Shown here: positions 1 to 9,374 of the stretch, in pieces
Layout: each line of letters opens with the position of its first letter
Numbering within the stretch: position 1 is the first letter of the stretch
Assembly: GCF_014773275.1 (NCBI RefSeq)
Contig: NZ_JACWMW010000001.1
Location: forward strand, 682,001 to 746,000
Source of the DNA: Mucilaginibacter rigui
GTDB lineage: Bacteria; Bacteroidota; Bacteroidia; Sphingobacteriales; Sphingobacteriaceae
DNA length: 64,000 nucleotides
Direction: 5' to 3'
Made by a program: the position numbers and the translations under genes
Notes under the pieces: model-generated
What the model saw: only the letters and a program-made list of their open reading frames with translations
What the model was told of the DNA's origin: nothing
Databases searched by the model: none

Positions 1-16
1 ATTAATGCATGGCGGC

Positions 17-38
17 TTGTTGGTGACAACACCAACAA
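17..38. repeat. Perfect 9-bp inverted repeat, start of a short repeated motif
   Basis: TTGTTGGTG and CACCAACAA flank the four bases ACAA. The longer motif running to about position 45 recurs in imperfect form at 1177-1205, where the hairpin is broken. On the minus strand the first copy lies downstream of the exported-protein gene ending at 59, so it could act as a transcript end, but there is no T-run. I read the two copies as traces of the same local duplication that shaped the first 3 kb. Confidence 0.45.
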
Positions 39-58
39 GGGCGAAATATGATTATAAT

Positions 59-580
59 TTACATATTATTTTTTGAAAGAACAGATATGATTACCGTTGG
101 CAAAATGACAGTAGACCCAATAAAACTTTGGCCTTTAAATTTGGTTAGCGATTGAATATTATCATATGTAAACACACCTTCTTTGTTTGGTGAATTAGGT
201 TGATAGCTAATAGGAATTAACATGGACGTATTTAAATATGATTTTTGCTGAGCATACCTTTCCAATGTTTTTTTGAAACTTTCAATATCATTGTTATTTA
301 AATATGCATTTTTAAACGCGGCATCTGTATTGTCAGAAAAAATAATGTCTGTGATTTTTCCGGTTTTAGATACATCAACTTTAAGAATAGTGAAAACGGG
401 CGTTTTATTACTTATATAAGTTGGGGAGTAATACGTAAAATAAATTCCATTTAGGATTTTATTTAAAATACCCTGCTCTGTAGTAGGATTAACAAACTCA
501 GACGGCTGAACGTTTTGAGCGGGCAAATTCTTTGAAAAGAAGCAGCCAATTATTAATAAAGTGATGGTGATATATTTCAT
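59..580 (-). CDS. Small exported protein of unknown function (paralogue 3)
   Basis: A 173-residue protein with an N-terminal hydrophobic segment ending LPAQ, read as a signal peptide; the LIIGC sequence could instead be a lipobox. The middle shows the pattern K-V-hydrophobic...GKI...N with an alternating strand character loosely like the TonB C-terminal fold. The same pattern is present in the two neighbouring proteins at 630-1100 and 1446-1967, so the three are probably distant paralogues. No catalytic motif is visible. It is the last of a minus-strand series, 49 bp after its neighbour. Function unknown. Confidence 0.7.
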   Translation of the reverse strand: MKYITITLLIIGCFFSKNLPAQNVQPSEFVNPTTEQGILNKILNGIYFTYYSPTYISNKTPVFTILKVDVSKTGKITDIIFSDNTDAAFKNAYLNNNDIESFKKTLERYAQQKSYLNTSMLIPISYQPNSPNKEGVFTYDNIQSLTKFKGQSFIGSTVILPTVIISVLSKNNM

Positions 581-629
581 AATTGTTTAACTACACTCCC
601 AACAAGATCAAGTGATAGCAATGGTGTTC

Positions 630-1100
630 TTAATATCTCGGATCCTCTATCATCGATATGATGGGATTAAACAAAAAAACAGTGTTGGGTTCAATCTCTC
701 TTTGATGAGCATATCCCGACATAACCTTGCTTAAAATCTCTGTGGGTGTATAGTTAACTGTTTTGGGAATATCGCACGATGTTTTAAGGTTTTCAACAGT
801 TAAACAGAAAACCAATGTTTGGTTTTTTGGCATACTTTTATTTGAAAATCGATATCCTGTTAAAAACCCGAAACTCTTTCTCATATCATCCGATGTCTCG
901 TTTAAAACTTTGTACTCAATGATTTTTTTGTTTCTTATAGTGATTTTTACAATAGCGTAATGCCAATTACAATTGTTAATTACCGATTTAGGTATAAAAT
1001 ATTTACTGGAAACAAAATGCCTAAAATCTTTATATTCCGATTCTTGTTGATATGTAAATGGAAGTACTAAAAAAAGCAGATTTATTATTGTTAGTTTCAT
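630..1100 (-). CDS. Small exported protein of unknown function (paralogue 2)
   Basis: I choose the ATG at 1100 because the protein then begins with MKLTIINLLFLVLPF, a clean signal peptide; an in-frame ATG at 1124 adds eight residues. The body is clearly related to the protein at 1446-1967: both have W-x-YAIVK near residue 50, a K-I-I-x-Y strand, then F-x-x-L-x-GY-x-FS and a (N/A)P(N/T) region near the C terminus. Two cysteines in the second half (LVFC, TSCD) may pair. Secreted or periplasmic; function unknown. Confidence 0.7.
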   Translation of the reverse strand: MKLTIINLLFLVLPFTYQQESEYKDFRHFVSSKYFIPKSVINNCNWHYAIVKITIRNKKIIEYKVLNETSDDMRKSFGFLTGYRFSNKSMPKNQTLVFCLTVENLKTSCDIPKTVNYTPTEILSKVMSGYAHQREIEPNTVFLFNPIISMIEDPRY

Positions 1101-1176
1101 ATCAATATGAATTATTTTGTACACGGAGTTCCACTTGCGCCAGATTTATACCTGTCATTAGCCTCTTTTAGTGCCG

Positions 1177-1205
1177 TTGTTGGTGACAATACCGAGAAGG
1201 GCGAA
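1177..1205. repeat. Second, imperfect copy of the 17-45 motif
   Basis: The sequence GTTGGTGACAA followed by AAGGGCGAA matches the motif at 17-45 with a few changes that disrupt the hairpin. It sits directly beside the duplicated metallopeptidase fragment at 1212-1328, so motif and fragment were probably copied together. Confidence 0.4.
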
Positions 1206-1211
1206 CCATTG

Positions 1212-1328
1212 CCTTCAAACATAGGTTATTAACAAGGTTTTTAATAGTAGGTGTACATGGCCCGCCGCCAGAAATTAAATTAACACGTTTCCCATCAATT
1301 GATGATACTGCTACGGGTGGGCAATTCG
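1212..1328 (-). pseudogene. Duplicated internal fragment of the HExxH lipoprotein gene
   Basis: About 117 bp here match 2493-2609 at a constant offset of 1281 bp with only a handful of substitutions. The parent segment encodes the stretch around SIDGKRVNLISGGGPCTP in the gene at 1936-2967. The fragment has no start and stops abruptly at both ends. Because each copy of this segment is followed on the minus strand by a paralogous small exported protein, I read it as the remains of a tandem duplication of the metallopeptidase plus small-protein module. Confidence 0.8.
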
Positions 1329-1344
1329 ATTCACGTCACCGCAC

Positions 1345-1406
1345 GGGCTTCTGAAAGAGACTCTGCGGCCGTATGAAAGGCATCGCAGAGTCCACAATGT
1401 AAGCCC
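1345..1406. repeat. Nested inverted repeat between fragments
   Basis: GACTCTGCG (1359-1367) pairs with CGCAGAGTC (1384-1392), and outside it GGGCTT (1345-1350) pairs with AAGCCC (1401-1406). The result is a two-part hairpin of about 62 nt followed by a GCGACGAAGGAATT tail. The look is that of the dispersed palindromic elements common in Sphingobacteriaceae intergenic DNA. It marks the break between the duplicated fragment and the next gene. Confidence 0.5.
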
Positions 1407-1445
1407 CTGCGACGAAGGAATTTACAACACCTTGACAGATATTAC

Positions 1446-1967
1446 TTATTGTTGCCGAGGATAAAAGGCTTTTATAATTAAACCTGGTATAATGACGGTT
1501 TGAGGATCATCCTTATAAATTTTGTAATAAATTGCCATAATAGTCTCTACCGCTTGATTGGGAGCATAAAATCTTTTCTCACCCTCTTTTGGTATACAAA
1601 TTTCGGAATTGTCTATTGAAAAATAAAACACAACCGGATGGCCTTTTATTTTCATTTTTTGAGAAAATTGGTAGCCAATCAAAAAATCAAAGGCCCTTCC
1701 CATCCCCAGAGGTGGCTTATTAACAAAATCATATTTGATAATCTTGTTATGGGTATCAGTTTTAACTTTTACAATAGCGTACATCCATTCGCAATCGTTT
1801 TTTAAAGTGTCCGGTAAATTGTAATTTTTAATAACAAATTTTGAAAAGTTATTTATATCCCTTGTTGATTGTGCGTTTGATGGTATATAAAGTATTATTA
1901 AAATTAATATTATTACAAATTTTAAACCTACCTTTTTAAGGGTTACATGGTGCTCCATTAGTTCCAT
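1446..1967 (-). CDS. Small exported protein of unknown function (paralogue 1)
   Basis: The reading frame is open from 1994, but ATGs at 1967 and 1958 give a better signal peptide (charged VTLKKVGLKF, a long I/L core, then PSNAQ). It overlaps the 3' end of the upstream gene at 1936-2967, so the two are probably translated together. The body shares W-x-YAIVK, the KII-x-Y strand and FLIGYQFS with the protein at 630-1100. The start is uncertain. No functional motif is seen; it may be a partner of the adjacent metallopeptidase-like lipoprotein. Confidence 0.65.
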   Translation of the reverse strand: MELMEHHVTLKKVGLKFVIILILIILYIPSNAQSTRDINNFSKFVIKNYNLPDTLKNDCEWMYAIVKVKTDTHNKIIKYDFVNKPPLGMGRAFDFLIGYQFSQKMKIKGHPVVFYFSIDNSEICIPKEGEKRFYAPNQAVETIMAIYYKIYKDDPQTVIIPGLIIKAFYPRQQ

Positions 1968-2967
1968 TTTTATAAGCATTATTAGTATTTGCAATATTAT
2001 TTTTTTCTGCTTGGCTAAGGCTTGAATACAAACTTCCTGCTTCCTGGATTAAACCACCCCAAGCCAAAGCCTTGGCATCTGATGCCGACATGTTAGGATA
2101 CATTGCTTGCAATTGAGAAGACATTGAAGTAATATAGTTTCTTGCCATGTCTAAGTGTTGGTTTACAATTGTTTGACTATACCATAAATAAGCATGTAGT
2201 GCTTCATGCATAATTGTCGCAGTGATGTATTCTTTAGATGCATTACTTAAATTTGTATTTAATCTTATTTCTACACTCATAAAATCTAATTCATGACTTG
2301 GAGTTCCATCTGGGTTTTTCTTAAAGCTAAAATTATCTATACCAGTATCACCATCTACAGTAGGCGCTCTAAAACTCTGAGGCGGTGCATCTATAAAGCT
2401 AATATTAAAATCACTGTTCTGATCAAATACAGAATTCATCGATTCTTTAATACTATAGTTAACATTCTTGGCTATAGATGCATCAACCATCTTTTTTAAA
2501 CATGGGTTATTAACAAGATTTTTAATAGTAGGCGTACATGGCCCGCCGCCAGAAATTAAATTAACACGTTTCCCATCAATTGATGATATTGCTACCGGTG
2601 GGCAATTCGGGTTTGGTGGGTTAGGGAAATTTCCACCACCACCTCCGCCGCCTGATCCTCCTCCGCCACCACTACCGCCGCCTGATCCACCACCACCTTC
2701 TCCGCCTGTAGGGTTACACTCTGTTTCATAGGTGTACTCATAGTGAGCTGTACAACCGGTAGAGGAAGTTGCCGGATTATCACCTACTGTTATACACTCC
2801 CATGTTACCGTAGTTATCGGTATAGTGTGACAGGTTTGCACCAGATTAACTTTTATTTTTGAATCATTAACCTGCTGGCTGTTTGTTGTATAATCACTCA
2901 ACGTTATTGTTTTAGTGATCGCTCCATTAGCGTATCGCCATCCGCCTAAAAACTTGCCTTGTATCAA
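1936..2967 (-). CDS. C-terminal part of frameshifted lipoprotein with HExxH motif
   Basis: 343 codons open from a TTG. From the N terminus: a beta-rich region, a cysteine-containing segment, a Gly/Ser linker at about residues 88-112, then a domain with I-M-HEALH-AYLWY at about 250, the HExxH signature of zinc metallopeptidases. A glutamate further downstream (GLIQEAGSL) is a possible third ligand. The start is not convincing because coding sense continues upstream in another frame, so this is probably the tail of the gene whose start lies at 3519. Likely surface-exposed. Confidence 0.6.
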   Translation of the reverse strand: MIQGKFLGGWRYANGAITKTITLSDYTTNSQQVNDSKIKVNLVQTCHTIPITTVTWECITVGDNPATSSTGCTAHYEYTYETECNPTGGEGGGGSGGGSGGGGGSGGGGGGGNFPNPPNPNCPPVAISSIDGKRVNLISGGGPCTPTIKNLVNNPCLKKMVDASIAKNVNYSIKESMNSVFDQNSDFNISFIDAPPQSFRAPTVDGDTGIDNFSFKKNPDGTPSHELDFMSVEIRLNTNLSNASKEYITATIMHEALHAYLWYSQTIVNQHLDMARNYITSMSSQLQAMYPNMSASDAKALAWGGLIQEAGSLYSSLSQAEKNNIANTNNAYKNGTNGAPCNP

Positions 2968-3174
2968 AATACAGCAGCCTGCCGCTATAAGCCGGGTCCT
3001 TACTTTGGTAAGAGTTTTTGTTTAGTTTAGTAAAGTCGCCGTTTATATAGGCGGTATCAGCTACCAATACCATAAACCATCCCCTGAAAACACCTGCACT
3101 ATCTTTCTGTATTAAGTAGCTGGCCTTGGTATAATTGTTTTGCTGTGTTGCCCGGCTGCCATCGGCAGTGTTTA

Positions 3175-3519
3175 TTAAAAAGATAACCCGCTGCTAAACA
3201 GGGGCATTTCTATGATCGTCCCTTTATCTTTTTGATATACGGCTGTTTTATTCCAGTCGGGCTTTAACCCGTCGCTCCATTTGCGTTTATTAGTTCCTGT
3301 AGCATTGGTAGCAAGCGATTGTTCTTTATTGATAGCATCGTTTCTTTCAAACCAACTTTTGGCTTCCTGTACAAAAGCACTTTGTTCCTTTTGATTTAGT
3401 GGCTGGGAGGAATGAGAATTATCTTTTTTACAACTGTAAATAATAGCAACACAAACAATAAACAGAATAATACACAGCTTGAAAATAGCGCCGTTGCCTT
3501 TAGTATAAAGTTTCTTCAT
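3175..3519 (-). CDS. N-terminal part of frameshifted lipoprotein
   Basis: The ATG at 3519 gives MKKLYTKGNG, a hydrophobic core and the lipobox IYSC followed by KKDNS, a typical Bacteroidota lipoprotein signal. The ORF extends to an ATG at 3573 but the extra residues are unlikely. It stops after about 114 residues, right where a neighbouring frame carries on with related-looking sequence. Expected product: a truncated outer-membrane lipoprotein. Confidence 0.6.
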   Translation of the reverse strand: MKKLYTKGNGAIFKLCIILFIVCVAIIYSCKKDNSHSSQPLNQKEQSAFVQEAKSWFERNDAINKEQSLATNATGTNKRKWSDGLKPDWNKTAVYQKDKGTIIEMPLFSSGLSF

Positions 3520-3665
3520 TGTGACAGGTAAATATTCTGAAAGGTAATAAACTAAGCCGAATAAAGCAAACAATACTCCACTGTAAATTCTAATGCAATT
3601 CTAATTCAGTTTTAATGTGTCTCTAATACACGTGCAATAGTTTTGGTACTATCAAACAAAGCACA

Positions 3666-4937
3666 ATGTTACGCACGTATTACAGAATTTTTATACTTTT
3701 TGCCCTTGCTATTCTATGCGGGCAAAAAGCTTCGGCCCAAACGGATACACTTCGTATTACCATTAAAGATGCAGAGAAAACCTTTCTGCAAAATAACCTT
3801 AGCCTGCTTGCTCAAAAATACAATGTTGATGCTGCACAGGCATTGGTTAAACAAGCCAAACTGTGGGATAACCCTGTTTTAAGTACCGACCAAAACATTA
3901 CCGACGCCAACAAGAAGTTTTTTAACCACAGCAATGGTAACGGGCAGGTACTGGTACAGTTAAGCCAGGTTTTTAAAACAGCCGGCAAGCGCGGCAAGCA
4001 GGTACAAATTGCTAATGATGATGTACAGATACAGCAAGCGCAGTTTAACGACCTGTTGCGCAACCTGCATTATAACCTGCTGCTTGATTTTGCGCAGGTG
4101 GCCAACCTGATAGACCAGCGCAAGGTTTACCAGATGGAAATTGCATCGGCAACCAATATGGTAAACGCCATTGATAAATCATACCAGGCAGGTAACAACT
4201 CATTAAAAGATGTTATACGTTTAAAAGCATTGAATTTTGGCTTGCAGAATGACCTGGTTGAAATAAACCGCCAGATAAACGACCTGCAAAGCGAGCTCAA
4301 AACATTGCTTGCAGCAAACCCGAACCAATTTATTGCCCCTCAGATAACTTTTAACAATACCGATACCATACTTAACGCCGCCACACTGGCCGAGACTGCC
4401 AAGGCCAACCGCGGCGATTACCTGGCCAATCAGTACTTGTTAAACCAAAACAACCACAATTTTGCGCTGCAAAAAGCAATGGCTGTGCCCGATATAACCA
4501 TCGGTAGCACTTTTGACCAGAACAGCAGTTATGCGCGCAATTTTGTGGGTTTGGAAATTAGCCTGCCGCTACCAATATTTAACCGTAACCAGGGGAATAT
4601 TAAAAATGCAAAACTTGCCGCCCAAAGCCAGGAGTACACCCTTAAGAACAGCGAACTGCAGTTAAATAATGATGTTTATTCGGCGGTGCAGCAGTACCAG
4701 CTAAGCCAGCAATTACTCGGCTCAAAAGAGAACGACTTTTATGCGAAATACGACCAGCTTTTTAAAAGCATGGGCAAAGGCTTTCAGCTAAAACAGATAA
4801 ACCTGCAGGAGTATGTAGACTTTTTTGACTCGTACCGCGAAACCAAACTTAAAATTTTACAGCAGCAGCTAAACCTGCAAAAAGCCATAGCCGATTTAAA
4901 CTACGCTGTAGGCACTACCGTAATAAACCCATTATAA
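3666..4937 (+). CDS. TolC/CzcC-family outer membrane efflux protein
   Basis: 423 residues, with a signal peptide ending KASAQ and two helical, coiled-coil-rich halves typical of outer-membrane efflux proteins (Gln/Asn/Leu-rich, ISLPLPIFNRNQGN near the middle of the second repeat). It would form the outer-membrane channel for the adaptor and RND pump encoded directly downstream; the gap to the adaptor gene is 26 bp. The pump motif indicates metal efflux, so CzcC-like is the best description. No regulator gene is adjacent upstream. Confidence 0.88.
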   Translation: MLRTYYRIFILFALAILCGQKASAQTDTLRITIKDAEKTFLQNNLSLLAQKYNVDAAQALVKQAKLWDNPVLSTDQNITDANKKFFNHSNGNGQVLVQLSQVFKTAGKRGKQVQIANDDVQIQQAQFNDLLRNLHYNLLLDFAQVANLIDQRKVYQMEIASATNMVNAIDKSYQAGNNSLKDVIRLKALNFGLQNDLVEINRQINDLQSELKTLLAANPNQFIAPQITFNNTDTILNAATLAETAKANRGDYLANQYLLNQNNHNFALQKAMAVPDITIGSTFDQNSSYARNFVGLEISLPLPIFNRNQGNIKNAKLAAQSQEYTLKNSELQLNNDVYSAVQQYQLSQQLLGSKENDFYAKYDQLFKSMGKGFQLKQINLQEYVDFFDSYRETKLKILQQQLNLQKAIADLNYAVGTTVINPL

Positions 4938-4963
4938 GCAATAAGCATCAGCAATAAACATAA

Positions 4964-6058
4964 ATGAAAAAGCAAATTATATACTTAGGCCTTGGGCTAA
5001 TTGGCCTTACCGCTTGCCAGGATAAAAAAACCGGCACTATGGAAACCAAACAGGTTTGCATAAGCGATTCGCTGGCAAAAATGATAAAGATAGATACCGC
5101 CAAAAGCACACCAATGAAGGATGAGCTTACCCTGTCGGGCGAGGTATCATTCGATGAAAATAAAGTAGTGAAAGTGTTTCCGTTTACCAGTGGGCAGGTG
5201 ATGGAGGTAAAAGTATCATTAGGTGATAAGGTAACCAAAGGCCAGGTGCTTGCGGTTTTGCGCAGCGCTGATGTTGCCGGCAGCTATACCGACCTTACGT
5301 CAACAAAATCTGACCTTGCCATTAGCAAACGCCAGTTAGAGCAGGCCGAATACCTGTATAAGAACGGTATATCAAGCGAGCGCGATTACACCGAAGCAAA
5401 AGAGAACTATAACAAAGCGGTTGCCGCGAATAGCAAAGTCCGCGACCAGATTGCTATTAACGGCGGTGGCAATACCAACGCCAGCGGCTCGCTTGTTATT
5501 AAAGCGCCGGGCAGCGGTTATATTGTTGAGAAGAATATCTCGGCAGGTAACTTCATCAGGCCTGATAACAGCAACAGCTTATTCACTATATCTGATATGA
5601 AGGATGTATGGATCTGGGCAAACGTATTTGAATCGGATATTACAAAGGTGAAAAAGGGTTATGATGCCAAAATATCAACACTGGCATATCCTGATAAAGT
5701 TTTTAACGGTAAAATAGATGAGATAAGCTCGGTTCTTGACCCTGATAATAAAGTGATGAAAGTACGTATTGCTTTAGATAATCAAGATATGCTGCTAAAA
5801 CCCGAAATGTTTACCAATGTGCTTATCACCAATAACGAAAGCACAACATCGGTAGCCATACCGGCATCAGCAGTGATATTTGACAGCAGTAAAAACTATG
5901 TAGTAGTTTATAACAGCAAATGCGATTTGCAGGTACGTGCAGTAAACGTAATAAAAACTGTGGATAGTGTTACTTACGTGGCCTCGGGCTTAAAACCGGG
6001 CGATAAGGTAGTGTCAAAAAGCCAGTTGTTGCTTTATAACGCCTTAACGGAAGATTAA
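4964..6058 (+). CDS. RND efflux periplasmic adaptor (CzcB/CusB-like lipoprotein)
   Basis: 364 residues. The N terminus ends in the lipobox GLTAC, so the protein is anchored to a membrane. A barrel-sandwich segment follows (VFPFTSGQVMEVKVSLGDKV), then a short helical hairpin (about 100-150), the second lipoyl half (VIKAPGSGYIVEKNIS), a beta-barrel and a membrane-proximal domain ending GLKPGDKVV. This is the membrane-fusion subunit linking the inner-membrane pump to the TolC-like channel. I see no N-terminal metal-binding Met/His cluster. Confidence 0.9.
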   Translation: MKKQIIYLGLGLIGLTACQDKKTGTMETKQVCISDSLAKMIKIDTAKSTPMKDELTLSGEVSFDENKVVKVFPFTSGQVMEVKVSLGDKVTKGQVLAVLRSADVAGSYTDLTSTKSDLAISKRQLEQAEYLYKNGISSERDYTEAKENYNKAVAANSKVRDQIAINGGGNTNASGSLVIKAPGSGYIVEKNISAGNFIRPDNSNSLFTISDMKDVWIWANVFESDITKVKKGYDAKISTLAYPDKVFNGKIDEISSVLDPDNKVMKVRIALDNQDMLLKPEMFTNVLITNNESTTSVAIPASAVIFDSSKNYVVVYNSKCDLQVRAVNVIKTVDSVTYVASGLKPGDKVVSKSQLLLYNALTED

Positions 6059-6179
6059 TTGAATAAGGATTATTAGAATCAGGAATAGAATCAAGATGTA
6101 AGAGTCAGAAATCAAAGCAGGGATAAATTTATCATGTCTTTGGTATTCGCTCCGGCCTTAGGCCTTCAAAAACAAATAA

Positions 6180-9100
6180 ATGAACAAGCTAATTAAAAAT
6201 ATCATATACTTCTCGCTACGGCACCGGGCGATGGTATTCTTCTTGACTGCGGTGCTGGCTGTATTGGGCGTCTGGAGCTACTTGAATACCCCTATAGAGA
6301 CGTTTCCGGACGTTACCAATACGCAGATCATCGTAATTGCACAATGGCCAGGCCGCAGCGCCGAAGAGGTGGAGAAAATGATAACCATACCCATGGAAAC
6401 AGTGCTGAACTCGGTACAGAAAAAGGTTAACCTGCGTACCACTTCATCATTTGGCCTGTCATACCTGCGCATCATTTTTGATGATGATGTGGATGATGCC
6501 TTCGCCCGCCAGCAGGTACTAAGCCGCCTGCAGAACGCAGACCTGCCCGATGGTGTGAAACCTGAGGTGGAACCACCTTACGGCCCAACCGGCGAAATTT
6601 ATCGCTATACGCTGAAAAGCAAAACCGAATCACTCCATGAACTTACTGCCATACAGGATTGGATACTGGACCGACAGTTTAAATCTATCCAGGGGGTTGC
6701 CGATGTAAACAGCTTTGGAGGCGAGGAAAAAACTTACGAGGTAAGTGTAAACCCATCATTATTACAAAAGTACGGGCTTACATCGCTTGATGTTTACAAC
6801 GCTATTAACCGCAGTAACATTAACGTAGGTGGCGATGTAATTGAAAAGAACGACCAGGCTTTTGTGGTGCGTGGTATCGGTTTGATCAACAACATCAGTG
6901 AGATCCAGAACATCATTATTAAAAACGTAAACAACGTGCCTATACTGGCCCGTAATGTGGCCGATATAAAAGAAAGCGGCCTGCCACGCCTGGGGCAGGT
7001 AAGCCGCGACAGGCAAAAGGATGTTATTGAGGGTATTATTGTAATGCGCAAGGGCGAAAACCCGGCTGTTGTACTGGATAAGATCCGCGAGAAGGTAAAA
7101 GACCTGAACGAGAATGTACTGCCTAAGGATGTGAAGATTGATACCTTTTACGACCGTACCAACCTGATGGATTTTTGTACCGAAACGGTGATCCATAACC
7201 TACTGGAAGGTATTGTGCTGGTAACCGTTATCGTGTTTTTGTTTATGGCCGACTGGCGTACCACGCTTATTGTTGCTATTATTATACCATTGGCTTTATT
7301 ATTCGCCTTTATATGTATGCGTATAAAGGGGATGACGGCCAACCTGTTATCGATGGGGGCGGTAGATTTTGGGATCATCATAGATGGGGCCGTGGTGATG
7401 GTTGAGGGCATCTTCGTAGCGCTCGACCATCGCGCCAGGGAACTGGGGATGGAGAAATTTAACAAGATTGCCAAGCTTGGTTTATTCAAAAATGTTGGTG
7501 CCGAAATGGGCAAGGCCATCTTCTTCTCCAAACTCATCATCATCACCTGTTTGATCCCCATCTTCGCGTTCCAGAAGGTAGAGGGTAAAATGTTCTCACC
7601 GCTGGCTTATACCTTAGGGTTTGCCTTATTAGGCGCGTTGCTATTTACCTTAACATTGGTGCCTGCATTATCAAGCATCCTGTTAAGAAAAAATGTGAAG
7701 GAAAAACACAATCCGGTTGTGCTGTTTTTTGAGAACGGCATCCGTAAAATGTTTGGGTTTACTTATAAAAACCAAAAGCTGAGCCTTATTGTTGCGCTTG
7801 CCTTTATGGGAGTAACTTTCTTCTCGGCTAAATTCTTAGGTACGGAGTTCCTACCCGATTTGAACGAGGGCGCCCTTTGGGTAGAAGCTGAGTTGCCGAT
7901 GAGCGTATCGCTTACCCAGGCCGAGAACATCAACCAAAAAATGATGCAGATTTTGGAAAAATTTCCAGAAGTAAAGCAAACGCTGGCACAAGTGGGCCGT
8001 ACCAATGATGGTACCGACCCTAAGGGTTTCTTTAACGTGCAGATCCAGGTTGATCTAAAGAATAAAAAGGAATGGCCGAGTGGCTTAACCGAGGAAGCAC
8101 TGATAGACCAAATGGACGGGCAATTGCGTAAACTGCCGGGTATAGTGTATAACTACTCGCAACCCATACGTGATAATGTTGACGAAGCCGTTGCCGGTGT
8201 TAACGCCAGTATGGCCGTTAAAATTTTCGGTGGCGACTTTGAAACGCTTGATCATAAGGCCGATGAGGTATTAAAAGTGCTGAAGGATGTAAAAGGTGTA
8301 GATGACCTTGGCGTATTGCGTAACCTTGGCCAACCCGAGTTTAGAATTGAGCTTGACCAGCAAAAGATGGCATTGTATGGCGTTGCCACTGCCGATGCCA
8401 ACTCGGTAATAGAAATGGCTATTGGCGGTAAAGCTGCTACCCAGTTATATGAGGGGGAGCGTAAGTTTGATATACGCCTGCGGTACCAGAAACAATACCG
8501 CGATACTGAAGAGAAAATAGAAAACCTGATGGTACCTACCATGAACGGCTCTAAAATATCCATCAAGGAAATATCAACAATTAAACAACTGACCGGTCCG
8601 GCATTTATCTTCAGGGATAATAACACGCGCTACATAGCAGTCAAATTTTCGGTGCGTGGCCGTGACCTGGGCAGTACCATTGCCGAGGCACAGCAAAAAG
8701 TAAATGCCGCCGTAAAACTTGATAAGGGCTACGCATTTACCTGGAACGGCGAGTTTGAGAACCAGATACGTGCATCAAACACACTGGCCCACGTGGTACC
8801 TATTTGTTTGTTGGTTATCTTCCTGATCCTATACATCACCTTTGGTAATGCCAAGGATGCCATGCTTACCATTATGAACGTACCGTTCGCGCTCATAGGC
8901 GGGATACTGGCATTACATATTACACATACCAACTTTAGTATATCTGCCGGTATAGGTTTTATAGCCTTGTTTGGGGTGTGTATCCAAAATGGTGTGATAT
9001 TGATCTCGGTGTTCCGCAAGAACCTGGAAGAGCATATGCCGCTTAACGAGGCCATACTTGAAGGGGTGATATCGCGTGTGCGCCCGGTGGTGATGACCGC

Positions 9101-9317
9101 CCTGATGGCCGCTATTGGCCTTATGCCTGCCGCATTATCAACCGGTATAGGCTCAGAAACCCAAAAGCCTTTAGCCATTGTGGTTATTGGCGGGTTAATA
9201 ACTTCTACTATTCTTACCCTCTTAATATTACCTGTTATTTATTCCATCGTTTATCGTTTGATACACAGGCGCGAAAACAGGAAGTTATTAAAAAGGATAG
9301 GTGTAGTTAGTGCTTAG
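6180..9317 (+). CDS. czcA: CzcA-family heavy-metal efflux RND pump
   Basis: 1045 residues, normal for the family: a first membrane helix, a large periplasmic domain, helices 2-6, a second periplasmic domain and helices 7-12. In TM4 the proton-relay motif is DFGIIIDGAVVMVEG, with Asp396, Asp402 and Glu409. In the HME-RND group that pattern goes with divalent cations (Co, Zn, Cd, Ni), while copper/silver pumps have a different motif. Together with the two upstream genes it forms a complete tripartite efflux system. The 121-bp gap before it holds no clear promoter. Confidence 0.92.
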   Translation: MNKLIKNIIYFSLRHRAMVFFLTAVLAVLGVWSYLNTPIETFPDVTNTQIIVIAQWPGRSAEEVEKMITIPMETVLNSVQKKVNLRTTSSFGLSYLRIIFDDDVDDAFARQQVLSRLQNADLPDGVKPEVEPPYGPTGEIYRYTLKSKTESLHELTAIQDWILDRQFKSIQGVADVNSFGGEEKTYEVSVNPSLLQKYGLTSLDVYNAINRSNINVGGDVIEKNDQAFVVRGIGLINNISEIQNIIIKNVNNVPILARNVADIKESGLPRLGQVSRDRQKDVIEGIIVMRKGENPAVVLDKIREKVKDLNENVLPKDVKIDTFYDRTNLMDFCTETVIHNLLEGIVLVTVIVFLFMADWRTTLIVAIIIPLALLFAFICMRIKGMTANLLSMGAVDFGIIIDGAVVMVEGIFVALDHRARELGMEKFNKIAKLGLFKNVGAEMGKAIFFSKLIIITCLIPIFAFQKVEGKMFSPLAYTLGFALLGALLFTLTLVPALSSILLRKNVKEKHNPVVLFFENGIRKMFGFTYKNQKLSLIVALAFMGVTFFSAKFLGTEFLPDLNEGALWVEAELPMSVSLTQAENINQKMMQILEKFPEVKQTLAQVGRTNDGTDPKGFFNVQIQVDLKNKKEWPSGLTEEALIDQMDGQLRKLPGIVYNYSQPIRDNVDEAVAGVNASMAVKIFGGDFETLDHKADEVLKVLKDVKGVDDLGVLRNLGQPEFRIELDQQKMALYGVATADANSVIEMAIGGKAATQLYEGERKFDIRLRYQKQYRDTEEKIENLMVPTMNGSKISIKEISTIKQLTGPAFIFRDNNTRYIAVKFSVRGRDLGSTIAEAQQKVNAAVKLDKGYAFTWNGEFENQIRASNTLAHVVPICLLVIFLILYITFGNAKDAMLTIMNVPFALIGGILALHITHTNFSISAGIGFIALFGVCIQNGVILISVFRKNLEEHMPLNEAILEGVISRVRPVVMTALMAAIGLMPAALSTGIGSETQKPLAIVVIGGLITSTILTLLILPVIYSIVYRLIHRRENRKLLKRIGVVSA

Positions 9318-9340
9318 TTTATTGTTTGAACATTGTATAG

Positions 9341-9374
9341 CCCTAAAGTAGGCCGCGAGGGTGCTACTTTAGGG
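9341..9374. terminator. Hairpin between convergent genes
   Basis: CCCTAAAGTAG (9341-9351) and CTACTTTAGGG (9364-9374) form a perfect 11-bp stem between the end of czcA and the end of the convergent TetR gene, overlapping the latter's stop codon. There is no long T-run, so termination efficiency is uncertain. Confidence 0.5.

Larger units (their letters stand above)
1936..3519 (-). pseudogene. Frameshifted HExxH lipoprotein (putative metallopeptidase)
   Basis: One ancestral gene appears split by two frameshifts. The 5' part (3519-3175) encodes a lipoprotein N terminus and stops just after MPLFSSG at a T5 run. A second frame (about 3178-2950) continues smoothly with INTADGSRATQQ through AYSGRLLYFD. 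A third frame (to 1936) then continues with IQGKFLGGW and holds the rest, including a HEALH zinc motif. Each junction needs only a small indel. Whether it is truly dead, recoded, or a sequencing artefact in the homopolymer cannot be decided here. Confidence 0.7.

Noticed and set aside
2468..2731. Proline-rich plus-strand ORF
   Set aside because: Antisense shadow of the Gly-rich linker in the lipoprotein gene.
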